A stretch of 64,000 nucleotides of DNA from Eumeta japonica (GCA_005406025.1 BGZK01001566.1:1-64000); one strand, 5' to 3'. Shown: positions 12,723 to 25,190, counted from the first letter of the stretch. Numbers and translations are program-made. The notes: generated by a model not told the origin, from the letters alone.

Positions 12723-12779
12723 AATGAGCGGTGTTAACGGGCGATTAGTATTACCCATCGCCCGTTAACACCGCTCATT
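12723..12779. repeat. Perfect hairpin, 23-bp arms, 11-nt loop
   Basis: Bases 12723-12745 are the exact reverse complement of 12757-12779, around the spacer 'tagtattaccc'. Arms are mixed in composition ('gcggtgttaacgggcg'), so low complexity does not explain the match. This is the longest perfect hairpin seen here. Confidence 0.97.
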
Positions 12780-13109
12780 ATCTAAACAAAGCACACAATA
12801 AGTATGGACGACAAAATAAAACACGATTAATGACTTTTAAATGTTCTGGTTGGTATAATTCAGATAAATATATAAAAAAAATAAAGAGCAACCTATATAT
12901 GAGACTGTGAGTTCTATCAGTTTTTTTTTTATAAACTCAATAAAATTAGTTAAGTCATTGTTGAGTTATAAGTAGATATACATACAAAAAGACAGAAAAA
13001 TAAACAGTTTATATATTACGAAATGATGAGCGCCATTAGTATACTGAAGTTTATCAAATTCAGTTTAACTATTGTTGGGCTATGAAAAAATGTACAGACT
13101 AACAGATAG
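12780..13109. other. AT-rich spacer
   Basis: Nothing recognised apart from A-rich tracts. Confidence 0.5.
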
Positions 13110-13262
13110 ACAAAAAAACCAAAAGTAGTCTATGCTCGTTCCCTGGTGTTAAACTATCTCAATTTCAATGCCAAATTTTATGAAAATCGGTACAGTGGCT
13201 TAGACGTGAAAATGCAACAAACAGACAGATGGAGACACTTTCACATTTATAATATCAATATG
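13110..13262 (-). mobile_element. RTE-type LINE-derived repeat fragment (3' tail, reverse orientation)
   Basis: The order 'atgccaaattttatgaaaat', 'cggtacagtggcttagacgt', 'gaaaatgcaacaaacagaca', then 'ctttcacatttataatatca' matches, from memory, the widespread lepidopteran tail in which 'tttcgcatttataatat' closes the element. It is read here in reverse. A fragment in the other orientation begins at about 52190. Confidence 0.65.
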
Positions 13263-14795
13263 GATTGTAATGCTTGCTATCAAAAATTAATCCATATTCA
13301 CCAATAGTTTATAGATATTATATCATATATAACATGCTAGTTGTGTAAAGCTGTAGGAAGCTTTTTTAATATATGAAATACTAAATTAAATTCAGTCTTA
13401 AAAATGAACGACAGACAAGAATAACATCTTTTGTACTTATGGTGTATAGAGACAGCCACTAAGAAATCCGAGGTTGCCACAGAATTTGACAAATCACTCA
13501 AACATAGAGTTCACAACATAGCCAAACTTGGCATAATAGGTATTACATAGTGAGTAAATAAAGCAGCACAAACCTAAATGTCACACTTAAAGACGAATTA
13601 ATCATATGTCATGAGATTTTGCTCCCGCTTCGACGCCTGAATGTTTGATATTAAAATATATACCTTACAACTGAAGACATAGAGTTTAGATTCTCAGAGC
13701 AATGCGTGAAATCAGGGTTGCCAAAAACGTCGTACATTATTAATAACGCTCTGTGACCCCATTCAAAGCGCATTAGACGGGGCATTATGTCTAATTTGCT
13801 TGTTTTAATTCGATTTTGATTTTAACAAAGTACTCGCTGTTAAATTATTCAATAAAAGCTTTCACGAGGGGATCTACAAGGTACAGGAAGATCAATTAGT
13901 TTACCATTATCTGTTAGATGGTGTAATTTACTGTATTCAAAAATTAAAACGTTCTTTAGTTGTATTTTATCCATTTTTAAAGGAATTTATTTAATAAGGA
14001 GTATAAAATTGTATTTTCTTGAACAAATGAAAACAAGTCTGTACACTCGATATCGCTATGATCTTGAAGTGATTAATAAGCAATGAAGTTTATAAAATAA
14101 CTATCGCTTTTTTGTATGTGAGTAAGAAGAGTGGGCTTTTGTAAAATGATTTTTGTTGTAATAAATTACAACTAATTACTTTTCATAACAATTACTTTCC
14201 TACTAGTTTTTTAAAAATACAATAATCAAGTCTAACAAGTTCTTGTGATTAGAAAGCTTAGATATGTTATTGCACTCACAAGAACGTGTTACATTTGTAT
14301 AAATATCTTTCATGTCAAATAACAAAAAAAAATAATAATATATATATTCTCTAATGAAATTTTCAAAATAACAATAAAGAATTTCGAATAACTGTATCAT
14401 TTTCAAAAGATTAGATTGCGTTGGAGCAATAGTGTATCCATGATCTTTTTGATAGTCTATTTATAACGAAAATAGTAAATTCCCAAAATTTACACTCGCT
14501 ACTAGAAGTGCTCCCACATATGTCACAGTTTCTGCGTCAAGTTTGTTTACCACCACACATCAGAAGCACATTGTTCATACGACCTTTTTATTTGTAAACG
14601 ATAACGAATTTTAAGCTGTCCACTCCGGCCCAGTATATATAAAACGATCTTTGACAACAAGTCTTATTAAATAGTAGAATTCCTTTTAAAATATACCATA
14701 ATTTTTTAATGTATTTTTAAATATTAAAACTACCTGTCGCATTTTGTACATAAATAACATTTTCATTTTTCCTTAGAGAAGTGTGTACAATTAGA
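13263..14795. other. AT-rich spacer
   Basis: 'cagggttgccaaaaacgtc' at about 13711 looks like an hAT-type end but has no partner nearby. Nothing else was supported. Confidence 0.45.
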
Positions 14796-15020
14796 AGCTA
14801 AAACTGCGGCACCAAATGCAAATCATTCGACAAATCATTACAACAAAAACACGTAACAGGAAACACAGCCGCACATTTGTCATAACAGACAAATAATCCC
14901 CCGAGGGCTCAACCCTTCGCTGGGGTATCAATTATCCGGTTCAATTTATGAATTATTGCGACATCCCTTCGATGCACTTTATAGGGAATTGTTTATTAGT
15001 TGCCATTTGAGATGAACGTC
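14796..15020. promoter_or_regulatory. Candidate regulatory element 6
   Basis: Moderately CpG-rich, with homeodomain-type 'caatttatgaattattg' near 14942, 'actttatagggaatt' near 14977 and a forkhead-type 'tgtttat' at 14990-14996. No coding frame. Confidence 0.36.
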
Positions 15021-16114
15021 ATACTACTGATTTATTTAAAAATGTAGAATAAGTTAATGCATGTATGTCGATATTTTTTTCATAATTGACTAAAATTAAA
15101 TTGACCGTATGTGTACCGAAAAGGTACATTGTGTCGTAAGATTTTTTTGTCAAATAATAAATTTTCAATGTAAATACCACCCTATACCATACATTTTTAT
15201 GGCATAGTATATATGCATAAATTTTCTAGAATCTTTAGTATGCATAGTGATTTATAGAAACAGACTAGACATTGCTTCAGAAATAAACCTTTAGTCATGG
15301 CAGTTTAATGTTTTCTATTATTTGCTTCAGATAAATAAACCTTGACATATTTTGAAAATTTATATCTTTGACAAAACTATGCACTAACTGCTTCTCCGTC
15401 CTTTTGAAATAGCTGACAAACAAATACACACACATATTTAAAATCATATGCAATATATTTTTGTCTTTACTTCGAAAAAAAATTCCATCCTAGAATCGAG
15501 ATTTAGTCTAACATTTTAAATTAGACATCAAAAGCTTACAATTTTATTATGCAAAAACAATTTCATCCCAATGTAGTGAAAAGAGTTCAAGTATTTGCAT
15601 AGTAATCTTTCTGTGTTATAAATCAGACTGCCAGTAATCTGAGGCCAGTTTGATGCGACAGCGCCATCTGTGTCAGTCCTATGAGTTATTGCTTCCCACA
15701 AAGGATTGAGGGTTGTCAATTTCACTTTTCAAAGTCAATATAATTTTATAAAAACTTCATTTTGTACATGCATACCACATTTTTCTTTTTATTTTGCATC
15801 TTGATACAGATTTATACAAATCTACTTTTATAAATTAAATAAAAAGAAAAATAACTTAGGAACTTCTAGAAAAACATTCTAATAATGAAATCAATTCATA
15901 TGTATCTTTATTTCGTAGGTAATGAAATCACACTTGAAATATATAATTATTGAATTCTTTGCGACATCGACATTAGGTATTACTCATTCCAAACGCCTAT
16001 TTTTCTTGAGAAGAATAAGCAAGAATCTCAAAGTTTGCTACTTTTTTGATCAAGTACAAAATATTGAATAATCTATAACATTAGTACAACACTTAGAAAT
16101 GACGAAAAACGACC
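15021..16114. other. AT-rich spacer
   Basis: 'gacagcgccatctgtgtcag' at about 15657 resembles a 'gcgccatctgt' word common in lepidopteran repeats. Otherwise featureless. Confidence 0.45.
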
Positions 16115-16320
16115 TAATAGCCGAGCAGTTGAATTCCATGGGTTTTTAGGTTTCCGAGTCATAAGGGCAAAAATGGAACCGTTATAATTTCGTCATGTCC
16201 TTCTGTCTATCCGTCCGTCCATAAGCCATAGGTATTTTACTCAAAAACTACAAGATGTGTGTTGATGGATTTTGGAGTAAAGGTGGTTTTTATGAGCCGC
16301 TACTTAGTTTGGTAATTAAA
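16115..16320 (+). mobile_element. Degraded LINE-derived repeat fragment
   Basis: The order 'aaatggaaccgttataattt', 'cgtcatgtccttctgtctat', 'ccgtccgtcc' and then 'actcaaaaactacaagatgt' follows a pattern I know from lepidopteran LINE-associated repeats: a 'gaaccgtt' word, a TCTGTC/CCGTCC run, then an 'aaaactac' word. No coding frame remains. The subfamily cannot be named. Confidence 0.5.
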
Positions 16321-17339
16321 TAATAAAAATAAATATTTGTATGTAACAGAAGCTGAAAAAATATTTTTTTTTCAGCAACCGTCAACGCGTAGCATATACT
16401 TCGACAGTTCTTTTAAAAATACTGTAATGTTTCACTTCGTAATATGAAAGTTCCACTGTAACTTAGCATCTAAAGTGAGACCAAGAAGTAAGGTCATCTC
16501 CCCAATATCCACTACATTATTCTGAACTACGACGTTGGCGCCGATCCATTTAGTATTAAACAATGAAATTTTGACAAGTTTCATTTTCCTCTTATTCAAT
16601 CATGAACAGTCACCACATACAAAGAGTTTGAAATACAATTTGTTTGAACAGCCTATATTTAAAACTGTTCGATGACGGTTGACGACAAGGCTTAACCTTG
16701 TCTATTAACAGAGGTAAGTTTTCAAGAATTATTAAAGGAAAATCTTTAGCGAATTTCGTTCATCGCTAGCAAAAGGTAAAAAAGTGTAATAACTTTTTTC
16801 AGTACATCAGTAAATGAAATTTATCAAATATAAAACTATTAAGTTTAAGCGATAAACAACGATTTTATTTCTTGATTACAGAACTTTAACAATCACAAAT
16901 GTAGAAAAGTGACCATTTTATGAAGTTTCATTTTCCTTTTTCATGTTTTTATTTTCAACTTTAAGAAGTTAGAAAGTTTTCTTCACTAAATTGCATATAT
17001 TTCAATATTCCTAGATAAAGGAATTTTTCAAAATAAATGTAAATTCTATATATTTTCATTACATAACTCATGTTGAACAACCCTATAACATTTTATGGTG
17101 CAGATGATTTATGCCGTTACCCCTTTCAAATCGACCCTCGACAAAGGTCGTCGCATTGTAAACGAATTAAATTTGATCTAACCGCATGTGTGATACACCT
17201 ACATTTATCGCTGTAACATGATTGAATTGAAAAAAATATATACATTACACATTTGTCGTAAATCATCACTATTTCACATAAGATAGTACTTAATTTTATT
17301 TAGTTCCATTAATTAATAATTAATTGCTACGATAAAAGC
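16321..17339. other. AT-rich spacer
   Basis: Nothing supported. Confidence 0.5.
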
Positions 17340-17900
17340 TTCCGAGAAGTAATTTCCAAGAGTGATCGTCACCCAACTATATAAAATTCCCGGCGTCACT
17401 CGATCAGGGAGCGCGTGTAAACGGATATTTGTCAAGGAAAAACCTTCATCGGGGCGGGCATCACTAAAACAGAGATCAAAGCAGTCACAAAGTTTTCAAT
17501 CGTTCTACTTTAACTAGAAACGGAATATTTAGAGCAGCTAATTGTGGTAATGGGCGCTCCCTAAGAAGCCCTTCGAACAATTTGCTAAGTGCTCAGTTAT
17601 TCCGGAATATCATGGACTTTGTTGGCGTCGGGCGCAGACGTCTGCGTGCGCGTCGACACAGACGAAAACTTTGCTCTCAAGAAATCAGTTAGTTCGAGAC
17701 AAGTTTTAAAATTTCGTTATCCGGCGAGGGTGCTCGTTAAAATTTCAAATAGGTTCATAAACGTTGGATTTTCTCGATACCGGTCTGGTGGCGGTTTGAG
17801 TCAGGATGGTGTCGACAATACGGCATCTCGTTGAGCGATCAATGTGCATGAAGTTCTAGCCGTTTCTAATTTAGTCACTTTAGCCCTTAGCTCAGCGTGA
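17340..17900. promoter_or_regulatory. CpG-rich island, candidate regulatory element 7 with a TATA-like box
   Basis: A 560-bp CpG-rich block. 'tatataaaat' (17378-17387) is followed 28 bp downstream by 'gatcaggg', with its A at 17406, at the right spacing for a TATA/initiator pair. The initiator match is imperfect. Dense CpG follows ('ggcgtcgggcgcagacgtct', about 17620). An 81-codon frame (17589-17834) starts inside but shows no domain. It could be a promoter of an untranslated transcript or an enhancer. Confidence 0.4.
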
Positions 17901-18349
17901 ACAACGAATTAGCGATGATTGTTCAATTTGCTATTTCAATCCTCTGTCGTCTCTCATCTTATGTGCGAGTCTGAGATGTAATCGATTATGAATAATGATG
18001 GAATAGATTATAAATATATCTATGTGCCCGAACATTACATCATTATTGAAGTGGAATAAATATATAATTGCGTATTTTATAATAAGAATATGAAATGGGA
18101 ACCGAATTGTATTACTTGATGGATTGATATTTTGCCACTTAGAAACAGACCGGTACTAAGTGTTTTGAAGCTCTACTCAGCGTTTTACTGAAATTATCAA
18201 ATATTAACGAATTAGTTCTAGATTGGTCGTATATTTTTTTAACGGTTTAACAGTCCTGATTCACTTAAAATCGTTGAGATTCCAGGGATAGGAAATACTA
18301 GCCTCCGCTCGCAGCTCCGAATGTACACAATGTGAATTTTCCCTCCTTA
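17901..18349. other. AT-rich spacer
   Basis: Nothing supported. Confidence 0.5.
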
Positions 18350-18660
18350 AATTCTATCGATGACGCGGTCAGTCATGATCCGGATCTCGATCCCACTCTC
18401 AATTCCTAGTCTGGTTCCGATTCTGTTCCCGATAGGATTTCGTTTCTGCCTTCGATCCAATTCCGATGACATCATTCTAGACTCTAGAATGTGGATCCCT
18501 CTAGAATCTAGAAGGATCCACATATTCTTGCACTGAAATCAAAAGCACCGCCGCTTTTTTTTTTTAATTATGAAACAATCTCGCATACGCCCTTGATCCC
18601 GGTCCCAGTCGTACTCCCGGTTCCGATCCCAAATCGATAGTTGAACTCCATTCTCCCTTG
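18350..18660. repeat. Degenerate 'gatcccggttcc' pyrimidine-rich repeat tract
   Basis: Irregular reiteration of 'gatcc', 'cgatccc' and 'ggttccgat' words ('ccggatctcgatcccactc', 'ggttccgattctgttcccga', 'gatcccggtcccagtc', 'cggttccgatcccaaatcga'), interrupted by the 18474-18527 hairpins and a T run. The reverse-complement motif recurs at about 49925-50060 and 52430-52560. This fits an old short-unit minisatellite or a G/A-strand-biased repeat. Confidence 0.55.
18474..18527. repeat. Nested inverted repeats around TCTAGA words
   Basis: 'attctaga' (18474-18481) pairs with 'tctagaat' (18483-18490) over a 1-nt gap. 'gtggatcc' (18491-18498) pairs with 'ggatccac' (18514-18521), with extended pairing into 'agaat' / 'attct'. 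The middle holds 'tctagaatctaga'. Several mutually exclusive folds are possible. Confidence 0.85.
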
Positions 18661-20795
18661 AAAATTGCTGTTACTAAATAACCAATCGATATCAGTAATG
18701 AATTCTTTCTAAGTTCATGCAAGCAAAGTAGGGAGCATAAAGCAGGAGGATATGAGATAAAAAAAATAATTGTTACTGGTAGTTCCAGAGATTAGCACGT
18801 TCAAAGAGTTCGAAAACAAATTATTGAACTTTATATTCATACTATAATAATAAAAACATAATGAAAGTCATCTCCATGCCGTAAACGCAAATTGTTAAGC
18901 TGTACGTTTTAATCGCAGCTTTTATTATTCTATATTGTAAGTGAGAAATATATTTCTCTAAAATCTATGGTAAATATATTTTTTTAATTGTGTAATAAAA
19001 TTTATTTAAAAGATATGCGTCGTAATAATTTGGTGTAGTAGAATGTACAAATTATTTTAATACGTCACTGTCTTAATTGTGTTTAATAAATTCTTTAATT
19101 TCATTTAAATTTATACAAATATTAAACTTTTAACGGCAAACTGCAGTAGTTACATCTTACGCTTAGAATTCAAAATAATAAATATAACGCCTAAAAATCG
19201 ATTTTGGGCCATGTCCACCGCGGTAATCAAAGAAGATACACAGTCAATATATTTAAGACACGCGAGCTAATCTTTTTTTCCTGTAATTAATTACCTGTAA
19301 TTTCACTAACGCCGACACATCTTAGAGTAGGTTCGAGCATGCATATTATTACGATATATCTTTTTTATTTCCTTCTCTTCAAGAAATCGACATAAAATAA
19401 ATGTTTATTTCTATCAGATTTTATATCGAAATCAAAATTTAACTTACAAAGAAGATACACATGCGAAATATAACCCCTATCGTAGGAATTAGCAAGCAAG
19501 TGTAAAATCACTATAAATTACTACTTATTGGTGAACAGGATCACATGCGAAAATTGATGACGTTGATAAGCGCAGTCACTGACTTCCACAGACAATTAGA
19601 GTGACGTGATTGGTCGTAGTCCAAAAAGATTACTTATTATCCATTAGTTTGCGTGGATCGAAGTTCCTTAACGCGGCCTGTGGTAAGAGTTGACTAGGTG
19701 AAAATCGTAACGTAACGATTAAGCGTTACGCCTCCTCCACACATGTGACTCACTCTCTCTTTCGATCGTAAAATTTACTTTTTAGAACTTTCTTCTATAA
19801 ATTACAATTCACTATTTTATATGTATTTTTTCTAATTTTGGGACCCCCGAACACACATTTAGGTTTTGTCCAAATATTAATAGCATTTTAAGGCATTGAA
19901 AGCTTAAAGTATTATACGAAATCTTTTAAATGAAATTAATAATGACGTTGACAGCTTGAGATAATAGTGACTGCTCTTCATTTAAACAAAAGAAAAACGT
20001 TGTCGTACACATAAATTAAAAGGGTTGCCAACGTCAGACTATAATTTTCATTGTCTTAAATGTTATCTTTCTGATTCCATTAATTTTTTAAAAGTTTTGG
20101 TTAATTTTTGATAAAAAAAGGAAAAAACAGCCCCAAACCTACAACGGGACGTGAAGGCCTTAACGTCTGAGCCCTCTATATAAAATATCCCTGAATTGGC
20201 TAAAAAAAATTGTGGAAAGTTTCAACAGTGGGGCGAATAAAATTTGACGCACGCATACTTTTAAAACCGCCAACTATCTCGTAATAGTCGGCTCTTCACA
20301 AATTTTTCATAGTTGTTCTCGTAATTTATCCAAAGTTAGGGGCACTTTTTAAATTTAACAGCTATTTATAACTTCATTTCATAAACATTTTTTTTTTAAT
20401 TTTCTCATGCGAGACAAGTAATGCTGATCCGATGTTCCATTAAAGGCAAAATAAAAGTCAAATCTCTTTCATCAAATCTATTTATTCATTTACATATATC
20501 AGAAATATGTAAATATTTATTGAAAATATATAACTATACGTACATGAAATGACCATGTCTAAGAAAATTCTGTTGCGTTTCGGCCTAATTTCAAAAAATT
20601 GTTATCAATTTTGAGTTTTTTGTAACGCTACAATAGATCTGCTCAATTATTAATTCTTTTTATTCAGTCTTGACAAACTATCTTTCTAAACATTCGGACA
20701 ATACTTGGCCAATGTAAATTCCAAGTGATTGGTGATCAGCATTCGCCGTGTGCCACATCACTAGCCAACGTATAGAGATAGCATTAATTACATTA
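18661..20795. other. AT-rich spacer with a small CpG patch
   Basis: A patch at about 19560-19760 holds 'gacgtgattggtcg' and 'cgtaacgtaacgattaagcg', followed by 'ttacg', a partial inverted repeat. 'agggttgccaacgtcag' near 20024 resembles DNA-transposon ends, but no partner was found. Otherwise AT-rich. Confidence 0.45.
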
Positions 20796-21060
20796 TTAAA
20801 CAAGAATGATAGTGTTTACGTGCGTGCGTTCGGCCGGGCGCGGGCGGTGCGGCCGCCGAGTTCGGCCATTAAAGAGCGCCGCGTACGTATTTCTAGAGAT
20901 ATCTAACGTTCGCTAAAGCGGGCTATTAATTTTCTCGAAAATTCGGTTAAAGTATTCGAAGCATTCGCGAGATGGACTGCGACGGCGCTCGGCGCGAGCG
21001 ACGGCCGATGCTTTGTCGAGATCTACACGGAGCCGATGTGGGGATGCGCTTGTGCATGAT
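20796..21060. promoter_or_regulatory. CpG-rich island, candidate regulatory element 8
   Basis: One of the strongest CpG clusters in the window ('cggccgggcgcgggcggtgc', about 20830), then 'gttcggccattaaagagcgc' with an ATTA core, and 'gacggcgctcggcgcgagcg' near 20980. The 5' part holds 'gtgcgtgcg' repeats. No usable open frame. Edges are abrupt on both sides. Confidence 0.48.
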
Positions 21061-21574
21061 TAATAAGCGTGATTAACAAAAAATACGAAATTTAATAATT
21101 TTGAAAGGAGTGTTTTAACGCTTTTCATATGCGTTCCTGAAATATATATCTTGGCCTTGAAAATTTTTGTATTTACATAATTTTCCAATCTTATTATGTC
21201 ATTATTTAATAACCTATTTATTGATTTTGTTTTAAAGAGGATTAACTTTCAAGTTTCGATTAAAGAAAAAAAACAGCCATCGTTTTATAATGTGGATAAC
21301 CTATGGGATAAATGTTAAAATTACAACATGCACTTTATATTAATAGCAAAAATTGGTAACCTATATGAATAAAAATCCATTTAGTTAATTTATTTTATAT
21401 TGCCATAATGAAATCAATGTAAGTGCAGACCTGAAATCGTGTAATAGCACTCTGAAATTTTGACTATAGGCGTGAATATTGTGGAATACATTGAATTTAT
21501 GTTTATTATGTATATATAATCCGTGGCCTTGAGATTGGAGACAAATGAAACTTCGAAAACGGGAATGCGTTTAA
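21061..21574. other. AT-rich spacer
   Basis: Nothing supported. Confidence 0.5.
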
Positions 21575-22240
21575 AGTTCCAATATTCGAAACACACGTAC
21601 GTGAGCATCCACACGCCGCACACTCATCGCTCCATATAAATCCAAACGGGGTACATTGTCTTCGACGTAGCGCCGCGGCGTGGGCGACGACGCGCCGCCC
21701 TCTCGCGCACTCCTTATAAACGACCAAACGATTTATTAATTAAGCGATTAACCAAGCGCTATCCCGACCGGGCATCGGTGAACGGCCGATGAGATATTGC
21801 GACGCGCCGCGCCCGGGGAAATTCGGTGTTTCGTTTTTTTTTTTTTTTTTTATCGCACCAGATGAGAGTACGATTGTCCGTTAAAAAATAAGCCTTCGGT
21901 GAGAGCTTTCTGATCGTGACGGGCCGCGCAGTCCGTAATCCGTGTAATGTGTCCGCGCCGTCGCATCTCATCTCGCCGACGCCTCTGGCCCGTACTTTAT
22001 CGTGAGCGTTGCGCTGTGTATCGCTTAAGAGATATTAATGGAATACAAGCGGCGATATAATTTCTGGTATGCGACCGGCGGGGGAAAGGTGACGAAAACC
22101 GATTTGATTGCGCAACAAGTGTACGCGATATGTTAATATTCGTGAAAGCGGCAAACGTGTTGTTTTTGTTTTCAGGAACATCATCGATTGTTGAATGACG
22201 GTGGAGCGGGCGAGTCCGCCACTCCGTGTTATGGCACCTT
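21575..22240. promoter_or_regulatory. Large CpG-rich island, candidate regulatory element 9
   Basis: The largest GC-rich block here. It holds 'tcgacgtagcgccgcggcgt' near 21661, 'ccttataaacgacc' near 21713, the homeodomain-type 'gatttattaattaagcgatt' near 21730, an 18-T run (21834-21851), a perfect C/EBP-type palindrome 'ttgcgcaa' (22108-22115), and 'ccttataaatataacacc' at its end. 'catcgg' and 'ccgatg' form a 6-bp stem near 21773-21791. Minus-strand frames of 69-73 codons cross it in different phases and are not protein-like. Regulatory role inferred. Confidence 0.48.
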
Positions 22241-23085
22241 ATAAATATAACACCCTATTAAGAATGTTTTTATATAGATTAAAGAGCATTTTATTATTAA
22301 TGGGTGCTGTGTTTTAATAGTTACGTTCATAACCAAATTGTTGAGTGTAATACCTATCAGATGTGTCATAGCTATGAAATCGTTTGTATGAAGCGGTAGA
22401 TAATATTTAAGAGAAAAAATTGGCGAATATTATTTGATGGTTTTCAATAAATTTTAGGCATACTTTTAATGACATTTGACAAAAATTTATTACACAATTT
22501 TTAAGTATCATAAAATTTCTAAATTTTCTATTTCAAGATTGTATTTAAATCTTTATTTATTATTCATGTTCATTTACTTATTTTGTTTAAATAATTTATC
22601 TAAAACTACTCATGATATATAAATTTAAAAGATTTAATATTAACAGTCATTCGATATATACTTTTCGCTTTAAATATAATGAAAGTTTAGGTGTGATTTA
22701 TTAATTAAAATATTTTACTTATAAATTGTTTTATTGCAAATTCAAATTCGAAATTCTTGACAAAAGCGAAATTAACGGAAAATAAATTCGAGTGTTATTT
22801 TTAAATTTCCGTTTTGCCTGAAGATTGTATTAATCTTCTTTAAAATACTAATACGAGGAATAAAAACCCCACCTACGCACCGTAACGAGAACAAAATTCA
22901 ATTTATTGACGGTCTCTTTTCTCTCTATGATGAGATCCGTTAAAAGGTCAGCCCTCAACTGCCGTCACTAAAGAAAATATGACAATTATCAGGTAGCTAA
23001 TAGAACAAAACATACGATTCGCCCATGAATATATTCAAGGTGATTTGAGAATCAGTACGACCTGAATCCATAAATAATTACAATA
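22241..23085. other. AT-rich spacer
   Basis: A slightly richer patch at about 22860-22980 ('caatttattgacggtc') may be a minor element. Nothing else. Confidence 0.45.
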
Positions 23086-23276
23086 ATTTTTTTCTCTGCA
23101 GGACGCGTTCAATTTACTTCAAGAACAAGAGACAGTTAAAACGATACTCTACTATCGTTCGTTTACCTAGACGACTCGAAAAAAGTTCGAAAGAGACGAC
23201 TAAGAACTTGTATTGTCTACTGAATCATATCAATGCTTCTGCAGACACCAAGATTACGAGGATTTTCAGCTGCTGA
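23086..23276 (+). other. Possible spliced exon: acceptor-like site and open frame
   Basis: 'aatttttttctctgcag' ends at 23101 and is a good splice-acceptor match: pyrimidine tract plus CAG. A frame without an ATG stays open from 23103 to the TGA at 23274-23276 (57 codons), rich in K, R, S and T. A second phase starting at 23102 is open for 22 codons. The stretch to about 23460 is less AT-rich than its flanks. I see no domain, and no donor or upstream exon is identified. It could be the last exon of an unannotated transcript, a lncRNA exon, or chance. Confidence 0.28.
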
Positions 23277-24609
23277 AAAAGTTGAGCTCGTGATCCATCC
23301 TGCACAGTCCGGATCTGGTACCATCAGTTTCTTTATTTTTCCATAAATCTACATGAGAGGTCTGAGTTTATAGCGCTAAAAGGAGCTGTAACAGTCTTCA
23401 TCCAGCACATGAAAGGTGCATCGTCAGATCGATGGTCTTCATCTTTTGAAAAAACGTTTAAGAGAATCAAAAACTGTATGAAATGTAAAGTGTAGTTGTG
23501 AATAATACATGCATTACTTTTCTTGTAAGCTGTTTTATTTATTAGCTACACAAAGTACTCAGAGGACTTCACGTAGGTACAGTTTAATATATCCATTATG
23601 CATACAATAATGATGTTCTCACTGCAATGATTGAAGAACTTTGTATTAGTTAGTGATCGAGTTAACTACAGTAAATATCTCGGTTCAATGGATTCTTTGA
23701 GTTGACTCCGTTGTATCATATTTCTCATATTAAAAAAAAAGAGCAATTCTTTCAAAGATATAAATGTTTTAAAACCTTGTTTAGAGAAAGTAAATTATGC
23801 AATAAGAGCAATTGTGATGAAGTTGTAGCAGATTTAATTTATTTATATGTGTAGCTGTAGCTCGTGCCAGGGAGTTTTAAAATTGATAATGGTATCAATC
23901 CTCAAGTTCAGAATCAAATTTTGTTTGGACTCTAAACCAGACAATTTCGGCACGTGAAACTGTTATTCTGAAATTTTTGTTCGCCAAGATTGTGGTTTTC
24001 CTGGAATGAAAATAACCCATAATCATGTGAATAACGCATCTAATTACCTGATTATAATTATATCTGATAAATTATTATTAATGTGCCCGAATCTATGGTA
24101 GCTGTATAACTAGAGCTAACGTATCCCTATTGCATTCTCGCTATTGTATCTCTATTGGAATATTTTTTTGTTAGTGTTATACTTTAACTAATTACTGGTA
24201 CTAACTTACATTGCCACTACGAATTTAAAATACCAGTTCATCAAATCCCTATTGTTCATGCTTATTAGATCGAAAACGCACAATACTTTAAAATGGAATA
24301 GCACCTCAGGCTTAACATAACCTACGTATAAATAAACATCATCAATTCATCGACTCGAACTGTTTTCAATAATTAATATAATGTGTTGTTATTTTAAGAA
24401 TATCTAGCCACACAATATTTCACTTGTAGACACGGGTTCTATTAAAACACGATATAAGCTATAGTGCTCAGACTAGCTCAACTTATCTTGGGAACGCGCG
24501 CTATGCCTTTAAAGGTTATATTTAAAGAAAATTCTCACCAAGACATCGGCTTTTGAAGTCGCTTCTTCCGCGTCACACGTGGACATTTGGACATACAGAC
24601 TCCTGAACA
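23277..24609. other. AT-rich spacer
   Basis: The first 180 bp continues the less AT-rich patch after the possible exon. Nothing else was recognised. Confidence 0.45.
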
Positions 24610-24740
24610 ATCGTTTCGCCTTTTAAGGCTAGAAACTTTTTTTAGCCGGGGATGGAAAAAGGTAGTCCGTGTGTTATGGACAGCCTCGCCCTTAATCTAC
24701 AAATTAGATAGTATGTGTAAAAATAAATGATTTTATAAAT
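24610..24740 (+). mobile_element. RTE-type LINE-derived repeat fragment
   Basis: 'agccggggatggaaaaaggt' followed by 'agtccgtgtgttatgg' resembles, from memory, the 'ccggggtaaaaagtagcctg' then 'tgtgttat' stretch of lepidopteran RTE-derived repeats. Only this part is recognisable. Confidence 0.45.
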
Positions 24741-24899
24741 AAAGTTATACGGATAGTTGAAGATTCCTTTTTCTGTTTTGTTAGTAATAAATAATTTGTA
24801 TATATGTGTTCTATTATCCAGGTAGGGATTAGTTGCTAGAGATTATTTGTAGGATTATTTATTGAGATGGCTTTTGTGTGTACTTGTGTATTATATTGT

Positions 24900-25190
24900 G
24901 TTTTATTTAAATGATGATTCGTGTACGAAAATATTGTGATGGACATATGAATTGCATACTAAATTTTACCGTCTTGAAGGGGCGACCAATAGAAGGCCAA
25001 GATCCGGGGCGATCTATACGGTACGGCCGCGAATCAGTATACCAAGCGCATATGGCGCTCCTACGGAAAGTAAGTGAAGTGCTTGACTACGCCCCCTCGT
25101 GTGTAAAGTATGCAGTTCATATGTACAGACGGATGTTCAGCCTATAAATTGCTGCCATTTTGGTGCATCCGTCGCAATTATATAGCAGCC
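24900..25190. other. Unidentified less AT-rich patch
   Basis: Contains a 78-codon frame (24911-25147) with no known domain, a CpG stretch 'gatccggggcgatctatacg', and the near-palindrome 'agcgcatatggcgct' near 25037. It may be a small regulatory patch or repeat remnant. Confidence 0.3.

Noticed and set aside
12723..12779. miRNA precursor
   Set aside because: The stem is perfect and only 23 bp with an 11-nt loop, with no flanking pairing; no known miRNA seed recognised.
13711..20040. hAT-type ends 'cagggttgccaa' near 13711 and 'agggttgccaac' near 20024 as one element
   Set aside because: Both occur in the same orientation rather than inverted, and no target duplications are visible.
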